The translations under genes were made by a program, and so were the position numbers. DNA of 64,000 bases from an uncultured Alphaproteobacteria bacterium (lineage in GTDB: Bacteria > Pseudomonadota > Alphaproteobacteria > Rs-D84): positions 62,001 to 126,000 of the forward strand of contig CAMHTQ010000003.1 of NCBI GenBank assembly GCA_946188105.1, read 5' to 3'. The notes beneath the pieces were generated by a model that saw only the letters and a list, made by a program, of their open reading frames with translations, did no database searches and was not told where the DNA came from. Below are positions 49,221-58,681 of the stretch, piece by piece. The stretch's first letter is position 1; every line of letters begins with the position of its first letter.

Positions 49221-49831
49221 TAAACAAAAAACTTATTAAATTAATCCCAATAAAAAAACTGCGTCACAGATTGCGTGATAAATATACCCAGGCGGAATTT
49301 TATAAAAAACATCCTATATATCGTGATAATTTTATCGGTGCGGATGTAATTTTAAGCCACGAAGAAAACATGGATTTTGGTGGCAAAGTATTCGTTGGGG
49401 ACGGCGGACGTTTTTATGCCGAAGGCGGATTAAAAATTGGTGCATATACTAAATTCGGTCAACAATGTATAATTATGACAACTGAACATAATTATAAATG
49501 CGATACGCGGGTACCATATGATCATCGTGATGTGGCACGACCTGTTGAAATAGGCAAGAATTGTTGGATTGGTTTGCGTTCGATTATTTTGGGTGGAATA
49601 AAAATAGAAGATGGCGCCATCGTTGGTGCCGGCAGTGTTGTTACAAAGAGTGTCCCAAAATGTGCAATCGTTGCAGGCAATCCTGCTCGCATAGTTGGAT
49701 GGCGTGATAAAGCTGAATATGAACGTTTAGAAAAAGCGGGGTTAAATTTTCCTCAAGAGAAAGAACCTGCATATTCTTTGATTTTTGATGATTCTGGTTT
49801 TAGACCATTTATGAAGGAAACAAAAAAATGA
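49217..49831 (+). CDS. Left-handed beta-helix acyltransferase
   Basis: IGKNCWIGLRSIILGGIKIEDGAIVGAGSVVTKSVPKCAIVAGNPARIVGWR. Confidence 0.9.
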   Translation: MINKKLIKLIPIKKLRHRLRDKYTQAEFYKKHPIYRDNFIGADVILSHEENMDFGGKVFVGDGGRFYAEGGLKIGAYTKFGQQCIIMTTEHNYKCDTRVPYDHRDVARPVEIGKNCWIGLRSIILGGIKIEDGAIVGAGSVVTKSVPKCAIVAGNPARIVGWRDKAEYERLEKAGLNFPQEKEPAYSLIFDDSGFRPFMKETKK

Positions 49832-50991
49832 AACGTTTGGCAAGAATTTTAACTTTTTGGATACCTGTGCGTGTATGGCGGCACAAATTGCGTAACTATA
49901 TTGAACGGCAATTATATAACCTGATACCGTTGCATGACGATTGGATTATTTTTTATGATACATTTTCAAAATCTGGTAATGGTGATAGTATTTTACCATT
50001 GGCGATTGAATTGCGTCGTCGTAAACCAAATATGCGTTTTTTCTTTGTATCACAAACTCCACGTGATATTGAAATGGCAGATGAAGTTTTGGTGATTGGC
50101 AGCCCGCGCTATGATTACGTTATGAAACGTGCAAAATATTTAATATCGCCTATGGATGTTCCGAATGGCAAACGCAAAGGACAAATATGGGTTATGACAT
50201 GGCATGGCGCCCCGTTAAAAACAATCGGGTTATTACGCCAAGATAATGCGACTATGCGTGAATATGTAAAAACTTTCCGTAATTGTGATTATTTTTGTAA
50301 TACGGCCAGTGTTTTTAAAGATTTATTAAAAAAATCTTTCGATTTAACGGATAATGTATTTGTAAATACAGGATTGCCCAGAAATGATATTTTATTATGT
50401 GCAGACAAAGATAATATTGCTGCATCGGTGCGTAAAAAGTTAGGAATTCCAAAAAATAAAAAAGTTTTGTTTTATTGCCCCACTTGGCGACGTACAGATT
50501 GGCATCAACCAATGCCGTTTGATATGAAGAAACTCGAAAAATCATTGGGTGATGAATATGTTTTATTAATACGTTCTCATGTTGGCAAACATACATGGAT
50601 TGATAAAGATGGTAAAGATATTAATTCATTGAACGATGATTTTTGTATAGATGTCGCAGATTATAATAATTTGTCTGAATTATATTTAATCACGGATGTT
50701 TTTATCACGGATTATTCGTCGGCTATCTTTGATTTTTCTTTGCTGGAACGCCCCCAGATTTTATTTGCGTATGATTTGGAACAATATATCGCAGAAATTG
50801 GATTAACAATGGATTATTATAAATTTTCACCGTTTCCAATTGCAAAAACACAAGATGAATTGCTGGATGTTATCAAAAATTCGTCAAAACAAAAGACAAA
50901 TAATCTGCATAAATTCAAACAAAAATACACAGAATATGATATGGGGACTGCATCAAAACAAATTTTATCAATAATAGGGTTGGAGGATTAA
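49828..50991 (+). CDS. CDP-glycerol glycerophosphotransferase family protein (TagB/TagF-like)
   Basis: VMTWHGAPLKTIG; NTGLPRNDILL; VLFYCPTWRRTDW; ITDVFITDYSSAIFDFSLLERPQILFAYDLEQY. Confidence 0.9.
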   Translation: MKRLARILTFWIPVRVWRHKLRNYIERQLYNLIPLHDDWIIFYDTFSKSGNGDSILPLAIELRRRKPNMRFFFVSQTPRDIEMADEVLVIGSPRYDYVMKRAKYLISPMDVPNGKRKGQIWVMTWHGAPLKTIGLLRQDNATMREYVKTFRNCDYFCNTASVFKDLLKKSFDLTDNVFVNTGLPRNDILLCADKDNIAASVRKKLGIPKNKKVLFYCPTWRRTDWHQPMPFDMKKLEKSLGDEYVLLIRSHVGKHTWIDKDGKDINSLNDDFCIDVADYNNLSELYLITDVFITDYSSAIFDFSLLERPQILFAYDLEQYIAEIGLTMDYYKFSPFPIAKTQDELLDVIKNSSKQKTNNLHKFKQKYTEYDMGTASKQILSIIGLED

Positions 50992-52353
50992 ATGACAACT
51001 GTAATAACGTATGGAACTTTCGATCTTTTGCATACTGGACACATAAATATATTAAAACGTGCCAAAGAAATGGGTGATTTTTTAATAGTCGGTGTAACCG
51101 CTGATAAATATGATCGTGAACGCGGCAAATTAAATGTGCAACAATCGTTATCCGAAAGAATCGACAATGTTAAACAAACAGGTTTGGCTGATAAAATTAT
51201 AGTAGAAGAATATGTCGGTCAAAAAGCCGATGATATTCAAAAATACAATGTCGATAAATTTGTGATTGGATCTGATTGGATTGGTAAATTTGATTGGTTG
51301 CAACAATATTGCGACGTTGTGTATTTACCACGAACCCAAGGTGTATCTTCGACATTATTACGAAATCAAAAAAACGGAATATTAAAAATGGGGATTGTCG
51401 GCAACGGCAGAATTGCATCCAGATTTATAACTGAATCTAAATATGTCAGCGGAATTGAAGTGAGTGCTATTCTGGGTAAAAATGCGGATCATGTTAAAAA
51501 ATTTGCAGACAAATTTCAAATTAATGAAAATTTTACAGATTTGAATGCGTTTTTGGATGTCGTTGATGCGGTATATATCGCAACGCCACATGTCACGCAT
51601 TATGATTATATTAAACAGGCAATTTTGCATAAAAAACATGTTTTGTGTGAAAAACCAATGGTATTATCCAAGGACCAAGCCCAAGAATTATATGATTTAG
51701 CAAAACAAAATGATGTGGTTTTATTTGAAGCGATAAAAACCGCATACGCACCATGTTTTGCCCAACTGATTGGTGTCGCAAAAAGTGGTACCATTGGGAT
51801 AATTAAAAATGTCGTTGCAACTTTTACAAAAATTATTCCTGATAAAACATTGCGCGAATGGGATAAAAATTTGGGTGGCGGCGCTTTTAATGAATTGGCA
51901 TCTTATCCATTATTGGCAATTACAAAATTACTTGGCACAGAACCAAAACATATTCATTTTACATCTTTTTTAGATAAAGATACAAATGTGGATTATATGA
52001 CACGTGCAGATTTTGTTTTTAATAATGCGGTTGCAACCGCTACTGTGGCTATAGGTGCAAAACAAGAAGGCAGTATGGTTATTGCCGGAACAAATGGATA
52101 CATATATGTCCCTGCACCTTGGTGGAAAACAGAATATTTTGAAGTGAGATTTGAAGATGCGTCAAAAAATATGAAATATTTTTCACGCTTTGATGGTGAT
52201 GGTTTGCGTTATGAATTGGCAGATTTTCTTGCACTGTTACGAACAAAATCCATGAATTATAAATTGTCTGGGGCGGAAAGTATTTTTATGGCGGATGTCT
52301 TGGAAAAATTTAATACCGCGCTTCGCACCAGTGAAAATATCGACATATTATAA
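50992..52353 (+). CDS. Fusion: glycerol-3-phosphate cytidylyltransferase (TagD-like) + Gfo/Idh/MocA oxidoreductase
   Basis: N-term VITYGTFDLLHTGHINILKRAKEMGD...ISTLLR-like end; C-term KMGIVGNGRIASRFI...VYIATPHVTHYDYIKQAILHKKHVLCEKPM in one ORF. Confidence 0.9.
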   Translation: MTTVITYGTFDLLHTGHINILKRAKEMGDFLIVGVTADKYDRERGKLNVQQSLSERIDNVKQTGLADKIIVEEYVGQKADDIQKYNVDKFVIGSDWIGKFDWLQQYCDVVYLPRTQGVSSTLLRNQKNGILKMGIVGNGRIASRFITESKYVSGIEVSAILGKNADHVKKFADKFQINENFTDLNAFLDVVDAVYIATPHVTHYDYIKQAILHKKHVLCEKPMVLSKDQAQELYDLAKQNDVVLFEAIKTAYAPCFAQLIGVAKSGTIGIIKNVVATFTKIIPDKTLREWDKNLGGGAFNELASYPLLAITKLLGTEPKHIHFTSFLDKDTNVDYMTRADFVFNNAVATATVAIGAKQEGSMVIAGTNGYIYVPAPWWKTEYFEVRFEDASKNMKYFSRFDGDGLRYELADFLALLRTKSMNYKLSGAESIFMADVLEKFNTALRTSENIDIL

Positions 52354-52358
52354 AAAAA

Positions 52359-52385
52359 GAAGGAATTACATGGTGTAATTCCTTC
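52359..52385. terminator. Bidirectional terminator-like perfect hairpin
   Basis: GAAGGAATTACA-TGG-TGTAATTCCTTC between convergent genes. Confidence 0.65.
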
Positions 52386-52393
52386 GTATGTGT

Positions 52394-53212
52394 TTAGAGG
52401 GTGTTTCCTGACACTTGCCATCCACCATTGGCGGTACTGGAAGCGTTGATTGAAAAACTTGATGCTGTTTTTGCTGTTATTCCTGGAACATTTTGACCGT
52501 CACTGTTTTTTTCTTGAAATATTAACAATGTATAGCTGGTATTAGACATTGTTACAGGCAAATTTATAGTCATAGTAGCATCGGTCATGGATACATAGCC
52601 ACCTTGTTCAACCCAACCAGATTTATATTTACGATACCATGTATAATTGTTTTCTGCGGTTGGAGATTGACTGGCAATCACATAATCCAGCAAGCCCGTT
52701 GTTCGTGTATCCAATGTGGTTATATTGCTACGAATTTCTGACACATCACCCAATGCGGTTATTTGGGCAGAAACCGCGACAATTTCATTATGAATAGTCG
52801 TAATTCGTGCCAACAATGTTGCCGTAGATTCTTTGTCAGCAATTTCGCTGTATTGGGTTTTCAATGTTTCCAGTTCGTCCGATAAATCTTTGATAACCTC
52901 CATCAGATAATTTGCATCTTGGTTTAATGTTGTTGGTTCTAATTTTGCAAGTGGTTGATAATCAACAATGCGTGCAAGAGGCAAACTGCGTGCGATTGTG
53001 ATACTGTCTAACGATGTCGGTGCGGTTTCAAATACAACGCGTCCACCGGTATATGGGAAATCCGCATCCAATCCACCCGAAGTGCCAACAATTTCATATC
53101 CTGTGGCGGATGTATTGTTTTTAGTTACAACTATGTTTGTGTTGTCAAAATATGGAAAATTGAAAGAAAATTCTGTTGTTTCTCCATCCCCCATATATGA
53201 TACTTTTTGCAT
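52394..53212 (-). CDS. Phage tail-fibre/tail-spike-like protein (podovirus type N-terminus)
   Basis: MQKVSYMGDGETTEFSFNFPYFDNTNIVVTKNNTS...VVFETAPTSLDSITIARSLPLARIVDYQPLAKLEPTTLNQDANYLMEVIKDL; AAGGAG before MQKV start (ORF track start trimmed). Confidence 0.8.
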   Translation of the reverse strand: MQKVSYMGDGETTEFSFNFPYFDNTNIVVTKNNTSATGYEIVGTSGGLDADFPYTGGRVVFETAPTSLDSITIARSLPLARIVDYQPLAKLEPTTLNQDANYLMEVIKDLSDELETLKTQYSEIADKESTATLLARITTIHNEIVAVSAQITALGDVSEIRSNITTLDTRTTGLLDYVIASQSPTAENNYTWYRKYKSGWVEQGGYVSMTDATMTINLPVTMSNTSYTLLIFQEKNSDGQNVPGITAKTASSFSINASSTANGGWQVSGNTL

Positions 53213-53250
53213 ATTTTCTCCTTTTGTTATAAAAAAAACCAACCGTAAAA

Positions 53251-53278
53251 AAAAACGGACGACAAATGTCATCCGTTT
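53251..53278 (-). terminator. Terminator-like hairpin between grpE and the tail-fibre gene
   Basis: Minus strand AAACGGATGACATTTGTCGTCCGTTTTTTTTT. Confidence 0.6.
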
Positions 53279-53300
53279 AATGTTGGTTTATTTTATATCT

Positions 53301-53876
53301 TTATTTACTGACAATTACCATTGCGGGACGCAAAACCGTATCGCCGTACATATATCCCGTCTGCATTTCATCCACAATTATATTCGCTGGGTGCGTTTCA
53401 TCGGCCGGCACAACCGAGATTGCACTGTGGAATTGTGGGTTTAATTGTTGGCCAATGCTTTCTATTTTTACAATACCGATTTGTGCAAATGCGGATTCCA
53501 AAGCCAATGACAAGGATTTTATTCCTTGGTCATCGGGGGTTTGTTTTAGAGCAACCGCCAAAGCATCCATAACTGGCAAAAACTTTTTAGAAATTTCCAT
53601 ACCACATGTGCGTGCTGCAGATTCTGTATCACGTGCCGCACGACGACGAGTGTTTTCTAATTCCGCAGCAACACGCATATATTTATCGGTTAAATCTGCA
53701 ACTTTATCCTGTAATTCGCCAATCAATTTTTCCGATTCTGATTCAACCTTTTGTTCTGGTGCAGGTTCGGTTGCGGGTTCTGGTTGCTTTTTTTCTGTTG
53801 CAGTTTTAACAGAAACTGTTTCGACCTTTACCTCTTTTGCGTTTTCGTTTGTTTTATTTTCTTGGTTATTTTCCAT
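53301..53876 (-). CDS. grpE: Nucleotide exchange factor GrpE
   Basis: DKYMRVAAELENTRRRAARD; SIGQQLNPQFHSAISVVPADETHPANIIVDEMQTGYMYGDTVLRPAMVIVSK. Confidence 0.95.
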   Translation of the reverse strand: MENNQENKTNENAKEVKVETVSVKTATEKKQPEPATEPAPEQKVESESEKLIGELQDKVADLTDKYMRVAAELENTRRRAARDTESAARTCGMEISKKFLPVMDALAVALKQTPDDQGIKSLSLALESAFAQIGIVKIESIGQQLNPQFHSAISVVPADETHPANIIVDEMQTGYMYGDTVLRPAMVIVSK

Positions 53877-53894
53877 ATCTGACTGCCTTTTTTA

Positions 53895-54602
53895 TTACTT
53901 AACACTGTTTATTATAGGTACGAAAGTTTCTTTTTTCAAGGATGCACCACCAACCAAGACACCATCTACATTTTTAATACTCATAATTTCAGCGGCATTT
54001 TGTTCTGTAACAGATGCACCATACAAAATTGGCGTATCGGCAAAGCCCATTTCATCCAATGTTTTACGGATTAAATTATGTACTTGTTGAATTTGGTCAT
54101 ATGTTGGGGTAATTCCAGCCCCAATCGCCCAACGTGGTTCATACGCAATGATAAAACCACCATTTGCAGCATTTTTTGGTACAGATTCACGAACACCGGT
54201 TTCAACAATTTTTTCCGTCAATCCTGCATCACGTTCTGGGGCGGTTTCGCCAACGCAAATAATTGGCAATAAATCGTTTTCTAATGCACGTGCAGCACGT
54301 TCAGCAACATCGGCATTTGTATCGTGTAATTCGGTTCGGCATTCACTGTGTCCAACCAAGGTTACCGTTGCACCCGATTTTGACACCATTTTTGCAGAAA
54401 TATCGCCTGTATGGGCACCAGAATCATATTTACTGACATTTTGGCTGCCCAGCATGACGATATTGTTTCCGGCACGCAACATTGTGTATGGAACACATAA
54501 AATTACCCTATTTTCAGTATCTAAAGCCCCTAAACCCTGAAGCATTTCAGCCAATTCTGACGGATTTCCATTCATTTTCCAGTTGCCAGCAATAATTTTC
54601 AT
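53895..54602 (-). CDS. tpiA: Triosephosphate isomerase
   Basis: MKIIAGNWKMNG; VTLVGHSECR; IIAYEPRWAIGAG; ILYGASVTEQNAAEI. Confidence 0.96.
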   Translation of the reverse strand: MKIIAGNWKMNGNPSELAEMLQGLGALDTENRVILCVPYTMLRAGNNIVMLGSQNVSKYDSGAHTGDISAKMVSKSGATVTLVGHSECRTELHDTNADVAERAARALENDLLPIICVGETAPERDAGLTEKIVETGVRESVPKNAANGGFIIAYEPRWAIGAGITPTYDQIQQVHNLIRKTLDEMGFADTPILYGASVTEQNAAEIMSIKNVDGVLVGGASLKKETFVPIINSVK

Positions 54603-54669
54603 AAAAAACCTCTTTTTTTTCATTGCGTTAAAATATCACATTTGCTAGGATACTGCAAAAGGAAAAAAA

Positions 54670-56082
54670 ATGCTAGAATATTTACGTAATGCTTCGGAAA
54701 AACCATTAGCTAAATTTTTAATTGCTGTTTTGGCTTTTTCGTTTATTGGTTGGGGTGTTGCTGAATGGATTTTCGGTGGTGCCACTAGTGATACAACTTT
54801 GATTCATGTTGGCGATGCTGAGGTCAGTGTTAACCAATTTAACAATCAAAAATCTCAATTGTTGTCGGGTATGTCACGTGATCAGCAACGTTCTATATAT
54901 ACTGATGCGCGTGCAATGAAGGCATTTAACAATCGTGTTATCAGCGATTTAACCACACAACAACTGGTTCGTAATCGTATTCACGATTTGGGTTTTGTGA
55001 TTTCTGATCATCGTATTGCTCGTGAAATTCGTGATGTTTCTGTGTTCCAAGAAGATGGCAAGTTTTCATCTGAAAAATTTGATGCCGCATTGGATGCAAA
55101 CGGTTTGACCGAGGAATCATTGGCTGGGGTTTTGCGTAATGATATTGCCAGATCAATGTTATTTACACCAATGTTGGCAACTGTTAAGGTTCCTAACTTT
55201 GTTGTGGATACCGTTTACAACAAACGTTATGCTACACGTGATATTGAATACAAAACTGTAAAGTTTGATGATTTCAAAGTTAATAAACCAACTGATGAAA
55301 TGTTGAAAACTTACTATGCTCAAAATCCAAAAACATTACCAGAAACCCGCAAGGTGTCGTATGTATTCGTGTCTGCGGATATGTCAAAACCAGACAGCTA
55401 TGACGAGGGCATGGCCCGTATGTTAAAGGTCGAAGATGAAATTATTGGTGGTGATTCTTTGGCCGATGCTGCAAAAAAACACGGTGCTAAATTCGTTCAA
55501 TTAAATGCATTTGCTCGTAATGGTGCTGCAAATGATGCAAACATTACACCTGCGATTGTTGCACAAATATTCGGTATGGATGAAGGAACCGAAACAGAAA
55601 CAATCGAAGGTAAAAAAGGATTCATGATTATTCATTTGGATAAAGTAAATCCTGCACACACCGCTGAATTTGCATCTGTGAAACAAGATTTAGTTCCTGA
55701 ATGGACCAAGGCGGAAAAACGCAAACAGGCATATGAAAAAGCAAATTCTATCTTGGTCGATTTGAACAAAGATAAAAAATGGACTGGTGCAACTGCGAAA
55801 AATGTTACCCGCAGTGCTGGGGCGCCAATATCCGTGTTAAGCGATGCTTTCAATAATGCGGTTGGAACAAATAAAATTGTAGAAACCTCTGATGCGTTCT
55901 ATGTATTGTCTGTTAAATCTGTAAAGAATCCAAGTGCAGACGAAAAAAAGAAGGCCGCATTGCGTATCGAATTAGAACAAGGTTTCCAATCCCAAATCCA
56001 AGCGGATTATAACAAGTTCTTGCAACGCGAATATCCTGTGAAAGTAAATGAAAAAGTTTACGACAGATTTATCGCAAAATAA
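54670..56082 (+). CDS. PpiD/SurA-N-like periplasmic chaperone/peptidyl-prolyl isomerase
   Basis: N-terminal TM anchor FLIAVLAFSFIGWGVAEWIFG; V.D..I....F......; PpiD-like arrangement. Confidence 0.8.
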   Translation: MLEYLRNASEKPLAKFLIAVLAFSFIGWGVAEWIFGGATSDTTLIHVGDAEVSVNQFNNQKSQLLSGMSRDQQRSIYTDARAMKAFNNRVISDLTTQQLVRNRIHDLGFVISDHRIAREIRDVSVFQEDGKFSSEKFDAALDANGLTEESLAGVLRNDIARSMLFTPMLATVKVPNFVVDTVYNKRYATRDIEYKTVKFDDFKVNKPTDEMLKTYYAQNPKTLPETRKVSYVFVSADMSKPDSYDEGMARMLKVEDEIIGGDSLADAAKKHGAKFVQLNAFARNGAANDANITPAIVAQIFGMDEGTETETIEGKKGFMIIHLDKVNPAHTAEFASVKQDLVPEWTKAEKRKQAYEKANSILVDLNKDKKWTGATAKNVTRSAGAPISVLSDAFNNAVGTNKIVETSDAFYVLSVKSVKNPSADEKKKAALRIELEQGFQSQIQADYNKFLQREYPVKVNEKVYDRFIAK

Positions 56083-56090
56083 GAAAAATT

Positions 56091-56111
56091 TCCCCACAAG
56101 ATTTGTGGGGA
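56091..56111. terminator. Terminator-like hairpin
   Basis: TCCCCACAAGATTTGTGGGGATTTTTTT between convergent genes. Confidence 0.7.
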
Positions 56112-56116
56112 TTTTT

Positions 56117-56374
56117 TTATTTTATTACCGCAGATTTAATAAGTGTAACATCCTCTTTGATTCCATCTATTTTTAATTGCAATTGTCCTATTCCTGATTC
56201 CAATATTGTGGTGCGATTTTCCAATGCTGTGATGCGGGTATCTGCCCTGTCTAATTCATTTAACGAAGAATCTTGGCGGGCAACCCAATAAACGACACCA
56301 AATGCAAAGGCCAATAAAAACCAACTGTTTCTGAGCATATCCAATATATTTACAAAATCTTGTTTTTTTGGCAT
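56117..56374 (-). CDS. Small TM/coiled-coil protein in the phage-like operon (holin/XhlA-like role possible)
   Basis: MPKKQDFVNILDMLRNSWFLLAFAFGVVYWVARQDSSLNELDRADTRITALENRTTILESGIGQLQLKIDGIKED; directly follows the 66-aa gene. Confidence 0.6.
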   Translation of the reverse strand: MPKKQDFVNILDMLRNSWFLLAFAFGVVYWVARQDSSLNELDRADTRITALENRTTILESGIGQLQLKIDGIKEDVTLIKSAVIK

Positions 56375-56375
56375 T

Positions 56376-56576
56376 TTATTCTCCATTTTTTGCACGCAAA
56401 ATTATATTTTCAATTTGTCGAACAAATGCCCGATTCGCTTCGGCCCAGCGCAATTCGTTGTCTGATGCGTTTGGCCCCAATGTGCGTTCAATTGTAATTT
56501 TCCTGAGGTGTTGCAATACCGCTTTGCCACTGGGGGTTTGAAAAGTGCGTGCATATTGTTTTTCTAGTTCTGTCAT
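56376..56576 (-). CDS. Small phage-type protein, 66 aa
   Basis: Between portal and TM gene on the same strand; FQTPSGKAVLQHLRKITIERTLGPNASDNELRWAEANRAFVRQIENII. Confidence 0.65.
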   Translation of the reverse strand: MTELEKQYARTFQTPSGKAVLQHLRKITIERTLGPNASDNELRWAEANRAFVRQIENIILRAKNGE

Positions 56577-56595
56577 ATCATATCCTTAAACTGTT

Positions 56596-57819
56596 TTATA
56601 AAACTGTATCTGATGCAGATATTGCAATCGGTGCCAGATATTTTAATTCTGCATCACTGTGCAAAGATATAGGTTCAATAACACCGCGACGCGACAATAT
56701 GTTTAATCCGCGTTCACATAATGGCCTGATAAATTCGTGCAACAACCTGCCGTATGTTGCACCCAGAACACGCATCATATCGGCATTTCGTGCCAACACC
56801 TCGGTCGCCGTCATTTCTTTATCTGACAACAATCCTAATCTGTCTGCTAATAAAGTGTGGCGAATTCTGTCACGTAAATCAGATAAAATGATTTGAGAAA
56901 CATCAAAGTCGGCTCCACTGGATAACGGGGTTAATCCAGAACTGCCTACGGCTTTTGGAATAATTGACCCAGGTGTTAAATTTATATTTTGCAAATTTAT
57001 AACCCCATCGTCATCCGCCTGCCAAATTCCGCTGACCGCAATAGTTGCGTTTTTTAAAACCAGTTCTACAACTTTATTGGCTGTTTTTATATCTGGTAAT
57101 GCACGCAGGACAGGACTGCGTCCGTATAATTCACCGCTGCATAAACTCCATCTGAATATTAAATATGGATTTGTTTCAAATACACCGGTGGCAACTATGT
57201 TATTTTCTATATCTCCACCAACATCTAGCCATGCAACAAATTCAGAACCTATTAAAGATTGAATTAAACGCAATGGGGTATCTGGATCTGATTTGATTTT
57301 TTTACGGATTTCATCTGTGGGTGTCCATGACGGGTATTTTGATATAACATCAAATGCCGTCATTGTTGTCGTATGAAATATTGCATTTGGTAAAATTGCT
57401 ATATCAGTCATCGGAATCGCGGTGAAAGAAAATGCACTGTCGGCGCCTATGGGATTTTCAGCCATAAATAAACATGTTGTTCCATACACACATAAATCTA
57501 TGTAGCATTGGTGTATAGTTGTATAAAAATTAGAATCATTTAAGTTTGCGCGCAAAACAGATGTGGCAATATCTGCATCTGGGGACATATCACTTTCACG
57601 AACCAGATTTATCCATAATGATTCTGGGGGTGTTAACAGTGTGTATATAGATGCAGCCAGGTTATCCACCGCATCGGATGCCGTTCCGTCAAACAATGTT
57701 GCTGTTTCGGTATCTGTTGCTGGAATTGTATAACGTCTGGCTTCGTCCCAACGTTTCAACCATGGCGATCTGAGGTTTAATGCATAGTTATACATTTTTT
57801 GTAAATTTTTTATATTCAT
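56596..57819 (-). CDS. Podovirus-type portal (head-tail connector) protein
   Basis: SPWLKRWDEARRYTIPATDTETATLFDGTASDAVDNLAASIYTLLTPPESLWINL; IKTANKVVELVLKNATIAVSGIWQADDDGVINLQNINLTPGSII; DKEMTATEVLARNADMMRVLGATYGRLLHEFIRPLCERGL. Confidence 0.88.
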   Translation of the reverse strand: MNIKNLQKMYNYALNLRSPWLKRWDEARRYTIPATDTETATLFDGTASDAVDNLAASIYTLLTPPESLWINLVRESDMSPDADIATSVLRANLNDSNFYTTIHQCYIDLCVYGTTCLFMAENPIGADSAFSFTAIPMTDIAILPNAIFHTTTMTAFDVISKYPSWTPTDEIRKKIKSDPDTPLRLIQSLIGSEFVAWLDVGGDIENNIVATGVFETNPYLIFRWSLCSGELYGRSPVLRALPDIKTANKVVELVLKNATIAVSGIWQADDDGVINLQNINLTPGSIIPKAVGSSGLTPLSSGADFDVSQIILSDLRDRIRHTLLADRLGLLSDKEMTATEVLARNADMMRVLGATYGRLLHEFIRPLCERGLNILSRRGVIEPISLHSDAELKYLAPIAISASDTVL

Positions 57820-57832
57820 AATTTATCCTTTT

Positions 57833-58681
57833 TTATATTTTAAAATTTGTGTTTGCTGAAAAAGAATGGATACTGGTTCCGACGGGTCTGATTGGTATTG
57901 GATTTATGTTTATTGCACCAGCAACCGCATCCAAACCATCATCGTGTCCAATTCCGCCAATTGGCGACCAACCCAACATTTCAGACATAAATGTGGTTTG
58001 TTGAATACGAACATGGGCAAATAAATGCCCCGAACCTAACAACGATTCAAAAGTGTTTAAAATTCTGGTTTCTTTTTTTGTATTATTTGTAATTTTCTGA
58101 ACAATGATTCCACCACCACGATTTGCGATTTTGTCGCCCAATATTTCTGGCAAAGCATTTCCTAAACCATTTGTTTCTACGGCAATTCTGTGTAAATTAT
58201 ATCGGTTCAGGAAATCCAAAACTAAATCGCATTGAACCATCAATGGTTGCGGACATTCGTTTGGAATTACCATATACTGTAAATCATGTAAAAATATTGT
58301 ATGAGATTTATCATCCCGAAATATCAATGCACATACACTGGAATCTGTATTTTTATGTCCCAGCGATGGATCCCAATATATTGCCGCCCCAGTTATATTC
58401 CAATCACCCAGTTTTGCCAAAACAGGATTAAATTCATAATCGTATAAATTTATCATACCTGGATCCAATCGCACCTTTTCCAAAGGTGTGAATTCCAACA
58501 TCATTTGCGACATAAAATGGTGTTCCCCGACAGTATTTCTGAGTTCATTTATCTTGTTCGACGGGAACATTTCGGGCCATGCGGATGTTCCGTCTGGGTT
58601 TAATATCGGTAATAAAAATTTTTTATATCCATGTAAAAAAGGAATTGAAAATTTAAATTTTTGATTTACTATAACTGACAT
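57833..58681 (-). CDS. Terminase large subunit, C-terminal RNase H-like nuclease half
   Basis: Start MSVIVNQKF overlaps the dnaB start; SAWPEMFPSNKINELRNTVGEHHFMSQMMLEFTPLEKVRLDPGMI; nuclease motifs GAAIYWDPSLGHKNTDSSVCALI, AVETNGLG, GIGHDDGLDAVAGA. No ATPase domain. Confidence 0.85.
   Translation of the reverse strand: MSVIVNQKFKFSIPFLHGYKKFLLPILNPDGTSAWPEMFPSNKINELRNTVGEHHFMSQMMLEFTPLEKVRLDPGMINLYDYEFNPVLAKLGDWNITGAAIYWDPSLGHKNTDSSVCALIFRDDKSHTIFLHDLQYMVIPNECPQPLMVQCDLVLDFLNRYNLHRIAVETNGLGNALPEILGDKIANRGGGIIVQKITNNTKKETRILNTFESLLGSGHLFAHVRIQQTTFMSEMLGWSPIGGIGHDDGLDAVAGAININPIPIRPVGTSIHSFSANTNFKI

Noticed and set aside
53455-54090. 211-aa plus-strand ORF
   Set aside because: Antisense to grpE and tpiA.
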